A stretch of DNA of 64,000 nucleotides from Lophius americanus (Eukaryota > Chordata > Actinopteri > Lophiiformes > Lophiidae): assembly GCA_037951165.1 (NCBI GenBank), contig JBBDHG010000014.1, forward strand, positions 22,403,001-22,467,000, read 5' to 3'. Under the pieces are notes generated by a model. That model did not search any database. It saw only the letters and a list, made by a program, of their open reading frames with translations, and was not told the DNA's origin. This document shows, piece by piece, positions 11,801 through 23,191 of the stretch. Made by a program: the position numbers and the translations under genes. Each line of letters begins with the position of its first letter. The first letter of the stretch is position 1.

Positions 11801-14800
11801 CCACATTCCCGTTCATAAGGTAGCGATAATGCTTCGGTGAGCTTGGTGCCGACCGCCAACAAGCGCCCAGAAGAATAATATGACAAAGAAGGGACTTTTC
11901 GTCCATCTAACCGTCCAAAAATGTTAAAATATTTCAAAGTTGCAATGAGTGAATCACTCGCTGATGCAGACCGGTACTGTTTTGACGTCGACGTATGTAA
12001 AATGGTAAACCCACCTAGTGTCGTACCATAATGAAATTGTTGTTGAATATGTTTGTGTTGACCATTCTTCTTAGTTTTAACTCCTCAAGGATAATGTTAG
12101 TAAAAGTATCATGTTTCATGTCTCACAGACAAGTGGATACTTAAACCTGCTGGCCAACTGTATTGACAACTTCACCCATGGACTTGCAGTAGCAGGGAGT
12201 TTCCTTGTCAGCAAGAAGGTAAGCAGTTGTCATGACCTCAACATATAACCTTTGCTCTCGCCAAAGAATGAAAGTCATTGGCATCCCTTCATTCGTTGCT
12301 ACATTCAGAGTAATAATTATATAGCACAAACGTTATCCATATCTTAAAATATCTGTTATGTTTAGTCTACAATTTGTGTTTCAAATAAAATAACTAATTA
12401 ATATGTAAGTTCTTTCAGACCTTGATGTAGAAGTTCCAACAGTAGATATCACATTGAGGAAAGTGTTTTCTTACAACAGCCATGAGCAAGTCTTATAATT
12501 GATATCATGTATGGCAGTTATGGATCTGTGGTGCAAATTTGTATAGGATCAACCTGGAAAAGTAGGCCAAGTTAACACATTATCCTAACTTTTCAAGATG
12601 TAGGACAATTGAGCCACTCAAGATATGGAACTTTTGCTAGAACTTCTTTTTGAGATTGATTGAGCCAACACTTTTTCCTATTTTAGCCACTAAAACACAG
12701 AATATACTCACTTTATAAGGATGGATAATGGATTTGTATAATTTACTTGGAATTTAAACCTTATTGGGTAGAAGCATCTGGCCTGAGAAAACCCCAAACA
12801 CTGCTACTACATTAACTATATAACTAGTTAACAGTGATTTCTTGGACTTAACAGCTTATGCAGGAGACCTGCAGAAAAACCAGAGCTCTTTAGCCCAGTA
12901 ATTCTCCAACAGAGGAAAGGGACAACTTAATAATCTGGTTTGTACAGCCTCACTTTCTGAGCAGTTATCTAATGTAAAACTTAGCCTTCTTCATTGTCCA
13001 GGATATATCGGCCTTTTTCCGTTTGAAACTTATTCTGGTCCTATTATCTTTCACAATGGTGTACTGCAGCAACACAAACACGTTTCCGTTTGGGAGGGTA
13101 CTGTATATTTGTGGCTGTCGGAAGGAGAGAGTGCAGCTGGTCAGACATAAGGCTAGCAGCATGGATTATGGATCAATGTGCCAGAGTGGAAGTAAACTAA
13201 ATGTCCCAAACACACTCATAACAATGAACTGTTGTGTTTCTTTCCTGTATCTTAATCCGAATAAAATGCTGCATGAATACGATTCTATCACTGCGGAGTC
13301 TATTTCGAGTCAAGACCGTTTTCGTTCATAGTTAAATAAATTACTATGCATATTTTCAACTTGCGTCTTGTATTGGTAAATAGTAATTAAAGATATTTGG
13401 ATGATATATAAGTTTGTTCATTGAATTCAATAAAGTTTCATCTAGGAGCTGGTCAGTGCTGGTACTAAACACGGTTACGTGGTTTAACCTCCAAGTGAAT
13501 TATTACTTTTTTCCACGATGTGATTGCTGTGTGATCCTGATAGACAACTGATATTACTTTAAATGTAAGAGATCAGATTTTGTAATTATTCAACGTTTGC
13601 TCTTGAACAAATGTAAGATCTAGGTGGAGCTAAGGCTGTGATGGCATGCATGTCTCTACAATGAAAAATAATTGTTCATGAAGCAATGGAAACTGTTAGG
13701 AGAGTGGCTTGGCTGTATTAAGGCAGTGCTATGCATTTTGTAAACAATGAGTGTGGGGTTGTCTGGCGACTTGTAAGAGGGGGCATTCCTAACTGGGAAT
13801 AAGTGAGACTGTACATGTTAACTGCTCTGCATGACTGAATTGATGGTCGTTTCATAGAACCAAAGTTTTTCATGTCATTTGTGGATTCATCATACTGCAT
13901 TAGGTGGTGTGGTTTCAAGTGACAAGTTATTTGTACTGCTTTGTTGTGCAGACAACTAATACAAAATTAGGGCTGAAACGATTCCTCGAATAATAGAAAT
14001 CCAATCTAATCAAAGCGATGTAGGGCCAGCAAATAATTTGCCTCGAGTTTGTTTTTTAATACAAACAGTAAACTCTAATGAACTCTAGAAACATGTCTAA
14101 GAAAAACCACCAGGAGCCGTGATAGACTGATGTGGTGAACAAATTAAAAAGCGCTGGGAAACATTGCGCATTCTAAAGATAAATCCAACAACAAGGAATT
14201 TCATTTGTATTATAGCCGTTGAGAGTTATTATTGCAATTCAAGCAAAAAACATGTTGTGTTTTTTTATAAAGGGGGAACAATCGGTTGTACATTCAACAG
14301 ACCTATTGTATTTTCTGTTTTGTGTATTACTATTCCTCCTGAACAAAGCAAAAAGGATTACATTTTTTTTTTAAATTGCAGAGTAAATAATATTTCTTAT
14401 TCAAGTGCTCGATTAATCACCATAATAATTGATAGAATAGTTGATTACTAAAATAATCGATTACTGCAGCCCTATAAATGGCCTTATGGCATGCAGTTAA
14501 GGGAGTGCTTGATATGTTTCAGAGTAGAGAATTGTTTGGGCAGAGCATTTTAAATTCAGTGTCACTCAGTCAAGTTCATTTAATTATGGAAAGCATTAAT
14601 GGTGATCATAATAAATGTTATTTATTGTGCAGTCCTACTGTAGTCCAAAAATTGTTACATTTTTACAACAGACTCTGCCAGTTTTGTGAGCAGCAGTATG
14701 GTTTCATGCCAAGATAGAGCACTACAGGTGCAATGCACTACAGGTCAGAAGGAGTAGCGTTGTGTCCGTGTGGATTTAGAGAAAGCTTTACGACATGATG

Positions 14801-17449
14801 CAGAGGGAAGAATTGCGCAATGATATTATATTGCGTACTGTGTATTTGAGCAGTAGAAGTGACGTATTAGTTCAGGGTGGAGGTTGGATTGCATGAAGGA
14901 TAGGCTTTAAGCCCCTTCTCGCTTGCTACGGTGACAGGCTGACAGATGGGTCAGGCAGATACCATCCATAAACTATGGTGTTGGCTGATAACATTGTGGT
15001 CTGTAGTGAGAGCAGGGAGCAGGTGGAAGAAAGCCTGGAGACGTTGAGGTATGTGCTGGAGAGAAGAGGAATGAAGGTCAGTCAAAGTAACACAGAATAA
15101 ATGTGTGAATGAAGTGGAGGCAGGTGGAACGTTGAGGATGCAAGAAGTAGAGGTGGGGATGGTACAGGAGTTTATGGACTTGACACCAACTGTTCAGAGT
15201 AACAGCGAGTGCAAGCAGGATGGAGTGGATGGAGAAGAGTGTCAGGAGTTATCTGTGACAAAAGAGTTGCAGCATGAGTGAAAGGAGGTTTACAAGATGG
15301 TAGTGAGAGCAGCTCTATAGTATGGTTTAGCGACGGTGAAGATGTTTAGGAGTTTGGAGGACTGGCGGAGGGACAGCCCAGCCCAGCCCAGGCTAGACTA
15401 GATAGAGGATCTATTGGTAAATGATGCTGTATATGGAACTGCCAGATAGGGGAAAAGATGCCACCAAAGAGGATTCTGGATGTGGTGAGAGGAACTGCAG
15501 TTGGTTTGTGTGACGGAGGAAGATGCAGAGGACAGGGCAAACAGACGACCCGCTGTTCCCCTTAAAGGAACCGAAAGAGGAAGTTCCTGACCGAAACCTG
15601 CAAGTATCATTAAAGCTTGCCTTTACATGGATAAGTGTTTAACAGCAATCCTTACTAATTCTATTGTAATGGATGGACATTGTTTATGTCGGACTGAATG
15701 ATCTTAAAAAATTACAAGGATTGAAATTAAAAACCTCTTAGCAAACTCAATTCAAAAGGCATGGTTGTACAGTCCCGGATAAGGTTGACCCTACATTTGC
15801 TCTTTTCAATATAAAGCACATTTATTCAGACAAGTAAGACAAAGATTTGTTAATACAACTTTCCTTACAGGTTGGATTCCTGACCACCTTTGCCATTCTG
15901 CTCCATGAAATCCCCCATGAGGTGAGATTGCAGACTTCTTGTTTAAACTATAGTAGATTATCCCTAGATTCATAAAGGTTTGTTTAACTGTCTCGTTTGT
16001 TTAACTGTATTGTGTTTACTTAGCTGCAAGGACATACTATGAATCTCTGCCACTTCCTGCATACATGCTGAATGTTTAGCCATTCCTCTGCTGATTTATC
16101 TTCTGCAGGTGGGAGACTTTGCTATTCTGCTGAGGGCTGGATTTGACAGGTGGAACGCGGCCCTCATGCAGCTGTCCACGGCATTGGTCGGGGTCTTAGG
16201 AGCTTGTTTTGCCCTATGTGCTCAGTCACCGCAAGGCACAGGTGTGATGGGACTAAATCTCAACATGCATATTTTCCGTGTAGACATTCTTGTTCACTGG
16301 AGATAACTTTACAATTGTTAGATTCAGGCTTATCTACTGTTTACAGAAAATGCCACTGCATGGATATTGCCTTTCACCTCTGGAGGTTTCCTCTACATAG
16401 CCTTGGTGAATGTGGTGCCTGACCTTCTGGAAGAGTCCAATATAAGGTATCATGGATGTTTGTGAATGCTTTAAATGGTGTGCTTTATTTGTTTGTTTTT
16501 ATTGAACAAATATTGTTTGTTTATTGAACAAATATTATGTTTTGATATAATTTTGCTCCTACTGTAGTTCTGAAAGCATATTGTTTTTTATGTACCTCCC
16601 CAAAGAGGACATAGAGGTTTACCCTTGTCCGTCTGTCCATATGCACATAATGGTGAATGTTCTATCCTCATCTCCAAAATTGCTGTACAAATTTCAAGGA
16701 AGGAAAACAATTTTTTTAAGGAATTCATTGCGCAATTATTTTTTTTCCCCAAAGTGGTATTATCTGTCATGGAAAACATAGAGGGGAAAATAGTGTTCTT
16801 ACAGCAATGACCACTGACTTGTGGTGAAGCAAAGCTTAAGACCCTACATAAACATGACTTTTCATTAAATCAGTAAATAATTGTTGTAAATAATCGAAAT
16901 ATCATTCAGTTGATCAGAATTATCATTTTGGACATAATTATGCATCCCTATCAATATGTAGTCACTGGTATGCCATACAATATTGTGCACTCTTTTTGCT
17001 TGATCTTACACGCCTACGAAAAGTGCAAGGCGTAAAAACCGCTCATTCCAAGCAGGCTGGTTCAAGACAAGAAGCCTGACTCCAATGTGCCACTAGTGGC
17101 CAAACCCAACAGTGTCGAGTTGAGCTACAGTATTAATGTAAGGGTACATTTTTTTCTAGACGGCATAATACTTCCCACTGCTCCTCAGGGATGCGTCAAA
17201 TGCAGAGAGCTGATTTCACCACGTAGTTCTATGTTACACTGAAATGTGATTCATAAAGGTGACGTTATTATATTATGACTTGGTACAATGTGTGACACAT
17301 GTTATCGCCTATGTGGTTTGAAAACATCCTTAAATCCATCTGAGTCATCTTTTTTTGCTTGGTTGTGTTACAGACAGTCCCTACTGCAGATCCTGCTCAT
17401 TTTCTGTGGCGTGGCTGTCATGGCTATGCTCTCGGTTATTGTCGACTGA
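2828..17449 (+). CDS. slc39a13: Zinc transporter ZIP13 (SLC39A13), nine coding exons
   Basis: Multi-pass zinc transporter of the ZIP LIV-1 subfamily; in mammals it releases zinc from Golgi, ER or vesicles to the cytosol, and the fly homologue is reported to move iron. Coding exons: 2828-3155, 7509-7616, 7958-8100, 10177-10284, 12129-12218, 15871-15921, 16109-16241, 16347-16446, 17374-17449. All junctions are GT-AG and phases agree, giving 378 aa (human 371). ATG 2828 is the first Met and is followed by a signal-peptide-like hydrophobic stretch (about residues 10-27); the exon probably begins after an AG at 2788-2789, so the 5'UTR is split. Visible landmarks are GLSGIFPLLVIP, LLSFAIGGLLGDVFLHLLPEAW, the metal-site motif DNFTHG (242-247) and HEIPHE (271-276), then the C-terminal SLLQILLI membrane segment. 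The loop between the third and fourth membrane segments is acidic then basic, not His-rich. Identity rests on recalled similarity to human ZIP13, which is strong throughout. Confidence 0.95.
3392..4668 (+). mobile_element. Decayed hAT-like element containing BED-like repeat copy 2
   Basis: Located in slc39a13 intron 1. The left edge GGGGATGCACTACTATC and right edge ATTGCAATCGTGCACCTCTA resemble the inverted ends of fish hAT elements that begin with GGGATGCAC. Between them, 3870-4420 repeats the BED-like module of 390-1100 (TTNLIKHFKLN again in frame near 4235). Stops and indels leave no transposase. Confidence 0.5.
4669..7508. other. Rest of slc39a13 intron 1
   Basis: AT-rich intron sequence with short homopolymers (G run near 4810, T-rich tract near 6350-6390). 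No exon, RNA gene or recognisable transposon was seen. Confidence 0.6.
9010..9655 (-). mobile_element. Penelope-like retroelement 3' fragment (GIY-YIG region)
   Basis: In slc39a13 intron 3, antisense to the gene. Reading the minus strand, conceptual pieces include WAFIGSAKK, IIPYVAGVYAKL, HKLVYPKDKT and EDRWFERGVKEAIFVKLER with SLNRGEGLRHRLSPTYNA. These match the RT-to-GIY-YIG end of teleost Penelope-like elements as I recall them. The YIG-containing part is missing or scrambled and frames shift, so it is dead. Confidence 0.6.
10430..10785 (-). mobile_element. Non-LTR retrotransposon C-terminal fragment
   Basis: In slc39a13 intron 4, about 150 bp after exon 4. The minus strand reads SISVPTLAYACEI, QIHAAKIKLLCRMAG and SLRDWIRSSD, which match the C-terminal ORF region of a common teleost LINE (SIYVPTLTYGHELWV, FLRRVAG, SLRDRVRSS). 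Internal stops are present. Confidence 0.6.
11462..11600. repeat. Teleost dispersed repeat fragment
   Basis: CTTTCGGCTCTTCCCTTTAG, GTTCACCACAGCGGATTATC, CATCCTGACACAACCCTCCC and TTTATGCAGGCTTGGAACAA follow the pattern of a very common teleost repeat (TTTCGGCT..CCCTT.AGGG.TCGCCACAGCG..., CCTGACGCAACCCTCCC). Its class is not determined. Confidence 0.5.
11654..12020. mobile_element. 367-bp MITE with perfect 16-bp terminal inverted repeats
   Basis: The left end CACTAGGTGGGTTTAC (11654-11669) and right end GTAAACCCACCTAGTG (12005-12020) are perfect reverse complements. The ends begin CACTA, but superfamily assignment is unsafe because no clear target-site duplication is seen. It lies 108 bp upstream of slc39a13 exon 5. 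Confidence 0.8.
12219..13967. other. slc39a13 intron 5, first part
   Basis: AT-rich intron sequence without a recognisable repeat or exon. Short frames here carry no known motif. Confidence 0.55.
13968..14474. mobile_element. Second hAT-type MITE
   Basis: The left end TAGGGCTGAAACGATTCCTC and right end ATTACTGCAGCCCTA are imperfect inverted ends of the hAT family already seen at 2038-2740 (TAGGGCTGNAAC). Subterminal regions have CGATTAATCA/TAATCGATTA words. No clear target duplication. Confidence 0.65.
14735..15545 (+). mobile_element. Degenerate non-LTR reverse transcriptase fragment
   Basis: Conceptual pieces on the + strand are VDLEKA, then ADNIVVCSESREQVEESL (from 14984), VLERRGMKVSQS and later VQEFMDL..TVQSN. 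The catalytic ADD is ADN here and stops interrupt the frame, so it is dead. It resembles a widespread teleost LINE; the clade was not assigned. It sits in slc39a13 intron 5. Confidence 0.65.
16585..16820. repeat. Possible dispersed repeat, CCAAAGAGG type
   Basis: TACCTCCCCAAAGAGG followed by TGTCCGTCTGTCCATATG resembles the start of the repeat at 24178-24400 (CCTCCAAAGAGGTTATGTTT...TGTCTGTC). It lies in slc39a13 intron 8. Weak assignment. Confidence 0.35.
17168..17275 (+). repeat. SINE 3' fragment
   Basis: CCCACTGCTCCTCAGGGATG, CAAATGCAGAGAGCTGATTT and CACTGAAATGTGATTC follow the 3' body of a tRNA-derived teleost SINE, as in the copy near 1.4 kb. It is about 100 bp upstream of the last slc39a13 exon. 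Confidence 0.45.
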
Positions 17450-18290
17450 ACACGGAGAAAACTGCCCCTCTTGCCTTACCAAAGTCTAAAACTCTGCAAT
17501 GGATGTAAATCCTGGTCCTTTCCAGCAGCCCCTCCTCTCTGGTATCGCGATTCATGGAACCAAGAGATGAAACGTCTATATCATGATCATGCCAAAACAA
17601 ATTTCTGACATAAGAGCAGCACTTTATGGATGGATGACTAAAAAGGAAGAGCAGCTCTCTGGAGATTGGTGTGGACACTTTGAATTGTGCTATACTAAGA
17701 TATCGAGGGTATTCGGATTGTTAGTAAGGATTACTGTTACTAAGATGTCTTAAATTTCCTGATCAGACAATCCTGTTCTACACACACGTTTGCACCGGTA
17801 CGCTTCATGTGCCTATTCATTACAACTGGTATTATTCATCCTCTTAATGTACCTTAAAATGTTTTCTAACCCACAAAGTTTAAACATTATCTCTTGTCTT
17901 GTTAATGTTGTGCATTTTCTGGTTCATATACTGCATATTTATTGAAAATGAGAGGAATGATATTCAACTTAATCATATGTGCATCATCAACACCCCATGA
18001 CTTTCTCATATGGAGAAACGCGTGCCAAGAAGTCAAAATAATAAGTTACAGTAGTATCGGGTAAATACCAAAGTATTTATATTCAGTTTACCTCTTTCAC
18101 AGTACGGTCTGCACATGTTTATGAAGAGCACTAGTTGGTGCTCACACAGATCTCTGCTTGAGTAAATAAGATGAAGCTCAACTTGATTTTAAGGTTTTAC
18201 CATGCAGGATCGCTCCAAACACTATGATTCACCACTACATCAATTTTTCCAACCCAAAAGAAATAAAGATATTAAATAAGTTTTCTGTCT
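17450..18290 (+). terminator. slc39a13: slc39a13 3'UTR with candidate poly(A) signal
   Basis: Sequence after the TGA stop at 17447-17449. The first canonical AATAAA is at 18262-18267, followed by a T-rich stretch, which would give a 3'UTR of about 0.8 kb. The choice of site is inferred. Confidence 0.5.
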
Positions 18291-18454
18291 TTTTATTTAT
18301 TTATTTTTACATGATTTATCAATATTTGATTCATCCAGTATTTAACTTTTTTTTTAAAGCCAAAACTATTTCTGAGAATGGCAACTGTCAGATTTACAGG
18401 GTTTTGGTCTGAATCAATTCAAAGTTTTTCAGTATTTAACGTTCATGGATCAAC

Positions 18455-18860
18455 CTTTACATTATAACCACTGACTGGTTCAGTCAGAATAGCATGTTTT
18501 CGGTCATTACAGCGGCTCCTTTCAGTAAGTGGTATATTACACAGCAAATTTACATTTTTTACAAAAAATTGAAAAAGGAAATCTGGGCAAGTGTTAGCAT
18601 CTAAGTGAAATAGATGTGATATCTAGGGGACTGGGTCTCAGCATCTGGTCATACCGGGTAATCACAGCTTGAGGTGGTTAACACTACCAAGTGTTTTTGT
18701 GTCGTCCAATCCTACAGAAGAGAGCGTGTAGCACAAATTGCTTAAAAATGTAAAGGCAGTTCCACAAGGTCCTGGAACGGTACGTGACAGAGTTGTTCTA
18801 TTGGAACCTACCCATTATTAGGTTTCTGGTTTTAATGTAATGCCTAATCAGTGCGTACCC
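18455..18860 (+). mobile_element. Tc1-like remnant
   Basis: It starts with ACATTATAACCACTGACTGG and ends near TAGGTTTCTGGTTTTAATGT, with an internal TCCTACAGAAGAG..GTAGCACAAATTGCT. These follow the order of a known teleost Tc1-like element with large internal deletions. Non-coding. Confidence 0.6.
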
Positions 18861-19619
18861 ATAAAAGGTCCATAATTTTTGTCCGTGTACTTGTGGCCTT
18901 TCCTGACACATCCCATGTTTTCTTTTCATCTGTTTTCCAAGCAGTGGTGTTCATGCAAATCACATAAAAAAATATCAGGGTTTATTTTCAGACGTAGAAC
19001 TTAAGAACCCACACAGACCAGTATGGAACAGTGGTATTAGAATAGTCTTAGTAGGACTAGAGAATCCCCATTAACTGAGGAGCTTTGGGTTTACAAAACC
19101 TTTTCAAAAATGTCGACCATGACAATATTTGTACTGAATTAATCTTACGTCTCAAATGTCATATAGGAGCGACGGGAAGTTGGGTGTTGATCTTGTGTTC
19201 ATACTGGTCTTATTTCAACACAGTCTGTTTGGCAAGCTTCTGTTGCCTTGACAACTCCGCCACAGGTTGCCTTCCTTAGTCATCAGCCTGTGAGCAGCTG
19301 ATTGTCTGTGGGAGCCCTTCTCACTCACAGCACCAAAAGATAACAAGCTCGCTTCAGAACACAATGGTGGAAGACATTTGGTGGGAAACACGAGAGCGAC
19401 ATATATAATTATTACTTACTGTCAGATTAGTATAACTTCAAGGTGTATCTGAATTGAAATATCTGATTAGTTGGAGGACAAATATAATGCTTTGCCGAGG
19501 ATTTTTTTATTTTTATTTTTTAAATAAATTTAATTATATCTTAAAAGATATGTTGTGAAAATTTAGCTGTAAATGAGAGGGAATCGTAATAAAAAGCCTA
19601 GTTTTCTATTATTTCTTTG

Positions 19620-20370
19620 ACCTACACAGATAATCCACAATATTATAACCACTGACAGGTGAAGTCAGATTAACATTCTTTCTGTCCTTACGATGGCAAT
19701 TTTCAGTAGTTGGGTAATGTTAGGCAGCAAGCATGAGGATCTGAGTTTCACAGGGGTCAAGCTATGATGAATAGATGATTGGTTTAGGTTTCGTTGGTTG
19801 TTTGTTGTTGATTGGCAGTCCTTTTATCTACTCCTACAGAAGATCTACTGTGACAAATTATTGATAAAATTGGGAGCAGAGTACAGTTCTGATTGAAAAA
19901 AAATAATAATTAAAAGACTTCTAAAACACGTTGTTCCATGAAATAATGCATAAAAATACAAAGTTGAAAAAAATGTATTTTCAATAAACCCCAAAACAGA
20001 ATAGCAATCCTTGAAACAACTAACATGACGCTTTCAACAACAAAATGACAGAGATTCACTTAAATACAATTGGCTACAGGTGAGGACAAGGACAGATGAG
20101 AACTTTTAAAAAACAAGGTGGTCACACAATGGATCAGGAGTAACGCCCACACACACAAGATGAGAGGGGAAGGGAGAAAGGAGAGGACGTGCAAAGTGAA
20201 ACGAGGAAACAGGGAACCGGCTTCATACCTTTCCTAATGAAGTAAAATATCAAATAATACCACCGCCATCACAGTTAATCCTGGTTCTGGTAGAAAGGTC
20301 AGACCACAGTGCAGGGCTGTTTTTTTGTGGGAAAACGGTGACCTACACAATATTTGGAGGGTATAATGCC
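19620..20370 (+). mobile_element. Tc1-like remnant, heavily deleted and interrupted
   Basis: The left end ATTATAACCACTGACAGGTG with a GGGTAATGTTAGGCAGCA block matches the same Tc1-like family, as does TCCTACAGAAGATCTACTGT near 19.84 kb. A right-end-like piece GTGACCTACACAATATTTGG is at about 20338. Sequence between 19.87 and 20.33 kb is not recognised. Confidence 0.5.
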
Positions 20371-21580
20371 TTTGCTGACGTCAGGTTGAGGCTTATTAAA
20401 AGAAATCGGTAGTATCCTGTTAATGGTGTAACCGGGTCCTGCAACATCAGGAAGCTAATTTTGGTAACATATTTTCTATTGTCACAGTAGCTGAATCAGA
20501 ATCCAACAGAAAATGGAGAAAAAAGGATTGGTATGTGTTTTTATTAACTATTATTACTACTGACTTCGACATTTTTATCATTCAAGTTTGTCTTATAGAC
20601 ATGCCAATAATTAATCATAACAATCAAACTAAATCAGTTGTCACAAAGTTTACAAGCTTAGCAACACAGAGTGCTGTAATTGGAATATTAAACATTATAT
20701 CTATATTTATATTAAAGCAAAAGGAAGCTAAGAGGTCTGAGTAGCTGTACAACTTTAAGGTTTCATAGCACTGTGTCTCTAATATGAATTGCTCCGTTCA
20801 GATGAACTCACTGCGGGTTTGTTTCTCACTTCTCTTACCTTCAGTTTCTTCTGTGTTTGTACAAAGGTTTGTTCTTTGCGCTCTGTAGCACTTTTCTTTG
20901 ACAGCCACCTTACATAAGAGAGTGAGCTTCTCTCGTTGTGCTGCCCTGTACACAATAGAGGTGAAACCTGTGGGGCGCCCAGAGGGTGCATACCTCTACC
21001 AAGGTTGTAATCCTGGATCCTGATCTGCTTTAACATCTTCCCGCCTCTGTCCCATTCCAACAGCCTCACTACCAAATTTTATTAAAATCTGTTCAGAGGT
21101 TCCTGGGATGGTCAACTTATTAAAGTAACGAGTGAATGAACAGGAAAAATCTGAGTTAGCGCGTAACTTTGCCAAAAGCCATTGTGACCAAGGCCTAAAC
21201 AAGAGGAAAATAGTCTTCTTACATCAGAGCCCTTTCAGCTGGAAAGAAAATTATGAACGTACTCGTGAGTGTGCACAGTACAAAAAATCCATTTTGTATC
21301 GCTGTGAGATTATTTGCACCCAGGATATAACGAAAAATGAAATCATCATACTAACTTTGCTTTAGTCGGATCTATCTCATGACAAATTACCACCTAATGC
21401 TTTAACAATGGAATGGTAGCATTTCTAATCATTTATTTATCATCGCAATCACCAGTAATATGATTTACCAAAAGGGAAAATATATTTCAAAGACACATGC
21501 AATCCATTTGAAGGATTCCGAATTACAATGAATTATTAAACACATATTCTCGAACTCTCACTGGCTGATGGATGAATGAA
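20371..21580. other. Spacer between slc39a13 and tmem178b
   Basis: No gene seen. The part at about 20960-21110 (GTGCATACCTCTACCAAGG...CCAAATTTTATTAAAATCTG) resembles the end of a dispersed teleost repeat. The rest is AT-rich and unassigned. Confidence 0.5.
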
Positions 21581-22160
21581 TGTTAACCATTTAATGTCCT
21601 CACCAATAAAACAAAAACTATGGATGAATTATTTCTTTGTATTTTTTTTATTTCTTTTGGGCATTAATTGATGTAATACCTTTGACACTCTAACGTTATC
21701 TTAAAAATGACAAATTGTTTGGTCAGGCCTGCCTTTAAACAAAAAACAAAACAAAGACAAAATCAGACTTATTAATTAATTATTAATTAATTATTTCATG
21801 ATGTTATTATTTATTTCATTGAAAATAGTAAATTTTAATCTTAGCACCTCAATCTTTTGGTTCAGAAAAATATTTGATCCAATTGGTTGGAGTTACATAA
21901 TTCTGCTTAGTAAGTCACCAAAATTAATAAATAAATAAATATTATTTATCATATAGGACTTTTTCAATAGTGTTGGTATTACCTTGTGGGTCATTTGAAA
22001 TGTGGTGTCCCCCAGGGCTCCATCCTTGGTCCCTTACTCTTTAGCACATACATGCTGACACTGGGTCTGATTATAAACAGTTTCAATTGAGTGGCAAACA
22101 TTTTTCAATATAAAATAGCGACTCGAAATCTACTCAATCAAATGGTTGAGCAGAATATTC
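21580..22160 (+). repeat. L2-related chimeric repeat, copy 1
   Basis: It aligns by eye with 61385-61860: AACC.TTTAATGTC, ATTTTATTTCTTTTGG-like, GAGTTACATAATTCTG and CCCCCAGGGCTCCA...CTTACTCTTTAG recur in the same order. From 22007 the frame reads VPQGSILGPLLFS, a reverse transcriptase motif of L2-type LINEs, without the rest of the RT. Confidence 0.6.
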
Positions 22161-22799
22161 AGTGGTCAAGTGGTTGCAACAGAAGCCATGCGCATGTTTC
22201 TATGTTAACTATTCTTTTAAGTCCTAGAAAAAATTTCATTAACAAACATTAAATTCAGCGGTAATGATCTGCAGCTGAACACGAACTCACACTTCTACGC
22301 TGTAAGAAAAACAAACGTTAAAACAACTGACAGCAGAGTTTATTCGCTGTAAAATAAACATTATTTTACTGTCTATTAAATTTAATGTTTTGTACTGTTA
22401 AAGAAAAATACAGTATGGACTGGCTTTTTAATTACTTTTCCTGTTTTAAACACCAGGCAGCAGAGTTGCCAATCATTTACTGTAAGATTAGCATTATATG
22501 TACTATCACCTAAATCTAAGGTTTTCAACTATTCGTGAAATATGTTTATTTACTACTTTCACAGTATTCTCAAGTAAACTGACTAGTTACCTTTATTTTT
22601 TAATTTTTGAATACATTTGAACAAATACATTATAGCTCTGTTGAAGTAAAATATAGAAATTCGTTAAAAGTGCTGTAGTTTAAAAAAACAAACAATAGTG
22701 TACTACTGCGGAAACAGGATGACAATGGACTGAAAGGGTTGATCGCAGGTGATCTTTTCCTCCTTCCTTCTTAAATATGTTCACCTGAACCCTAAAGGT

Positions 22800-23191
22800 T
22801 TCAAGCCTAGCACGTGGGCAGCACATCTCTGACCTCCACGCGCCGTGAACACCTGTAGGGGAGAGCGCGTTACTACACCGCTGCCCCTGCCTCCCCCTCA
22901 CGGCGCTGGTCTCCATCCATCCATCCCCTCTCCTCGCCTCCCCCCCTCGCCTCTCCTCTCCTCTCCTCTCCTCCTGTACCATAACAGATGGTGGGAACAA
23001 CATAGCATCCGCCGGCCAGCACAACAATAGAGCGCAGCATCCAGTCCGGACTCCCCTGGCCCTGCACCATCATGCTCCTCGTCCAGGACCGCTTCAGGCT
23101 CTGAGTGCCGTCGTGATTCATTTCACGCGGTACCACCACGGCCGCAGAGGAACCCTCTTCGTCTGTTCGGGCTCTCCGTCGAGCGGGGAAG
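22800..23191 (+). promoter_or_regulatory. tmem178b: GC-rich promoter and 5'UTR region of tmem178b
   Basis: GC content and CpG density rise sharply from about 22.83 kb through exon 1 (to 23.59 kb), unlike the AT-rich surroundings. A pyrimidine tract of CTCCT/CTCTC units lies at about 22919-22975. No TATA box was singled out; the transcription start is not known. Confidence 0.6.
23072..23104 (+). promoter_or_regulatory. Short upstream ORF in the tmem178b 5'UTR
   Basis: An ATG at 23072 opens ten codons (MLLVQDRFRL) and closes with TGA at 23102-23104, 87 bp before the main ATG. It would only matter if the mRNA starts upstream of it, which is not known. Confidence 0.35.
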
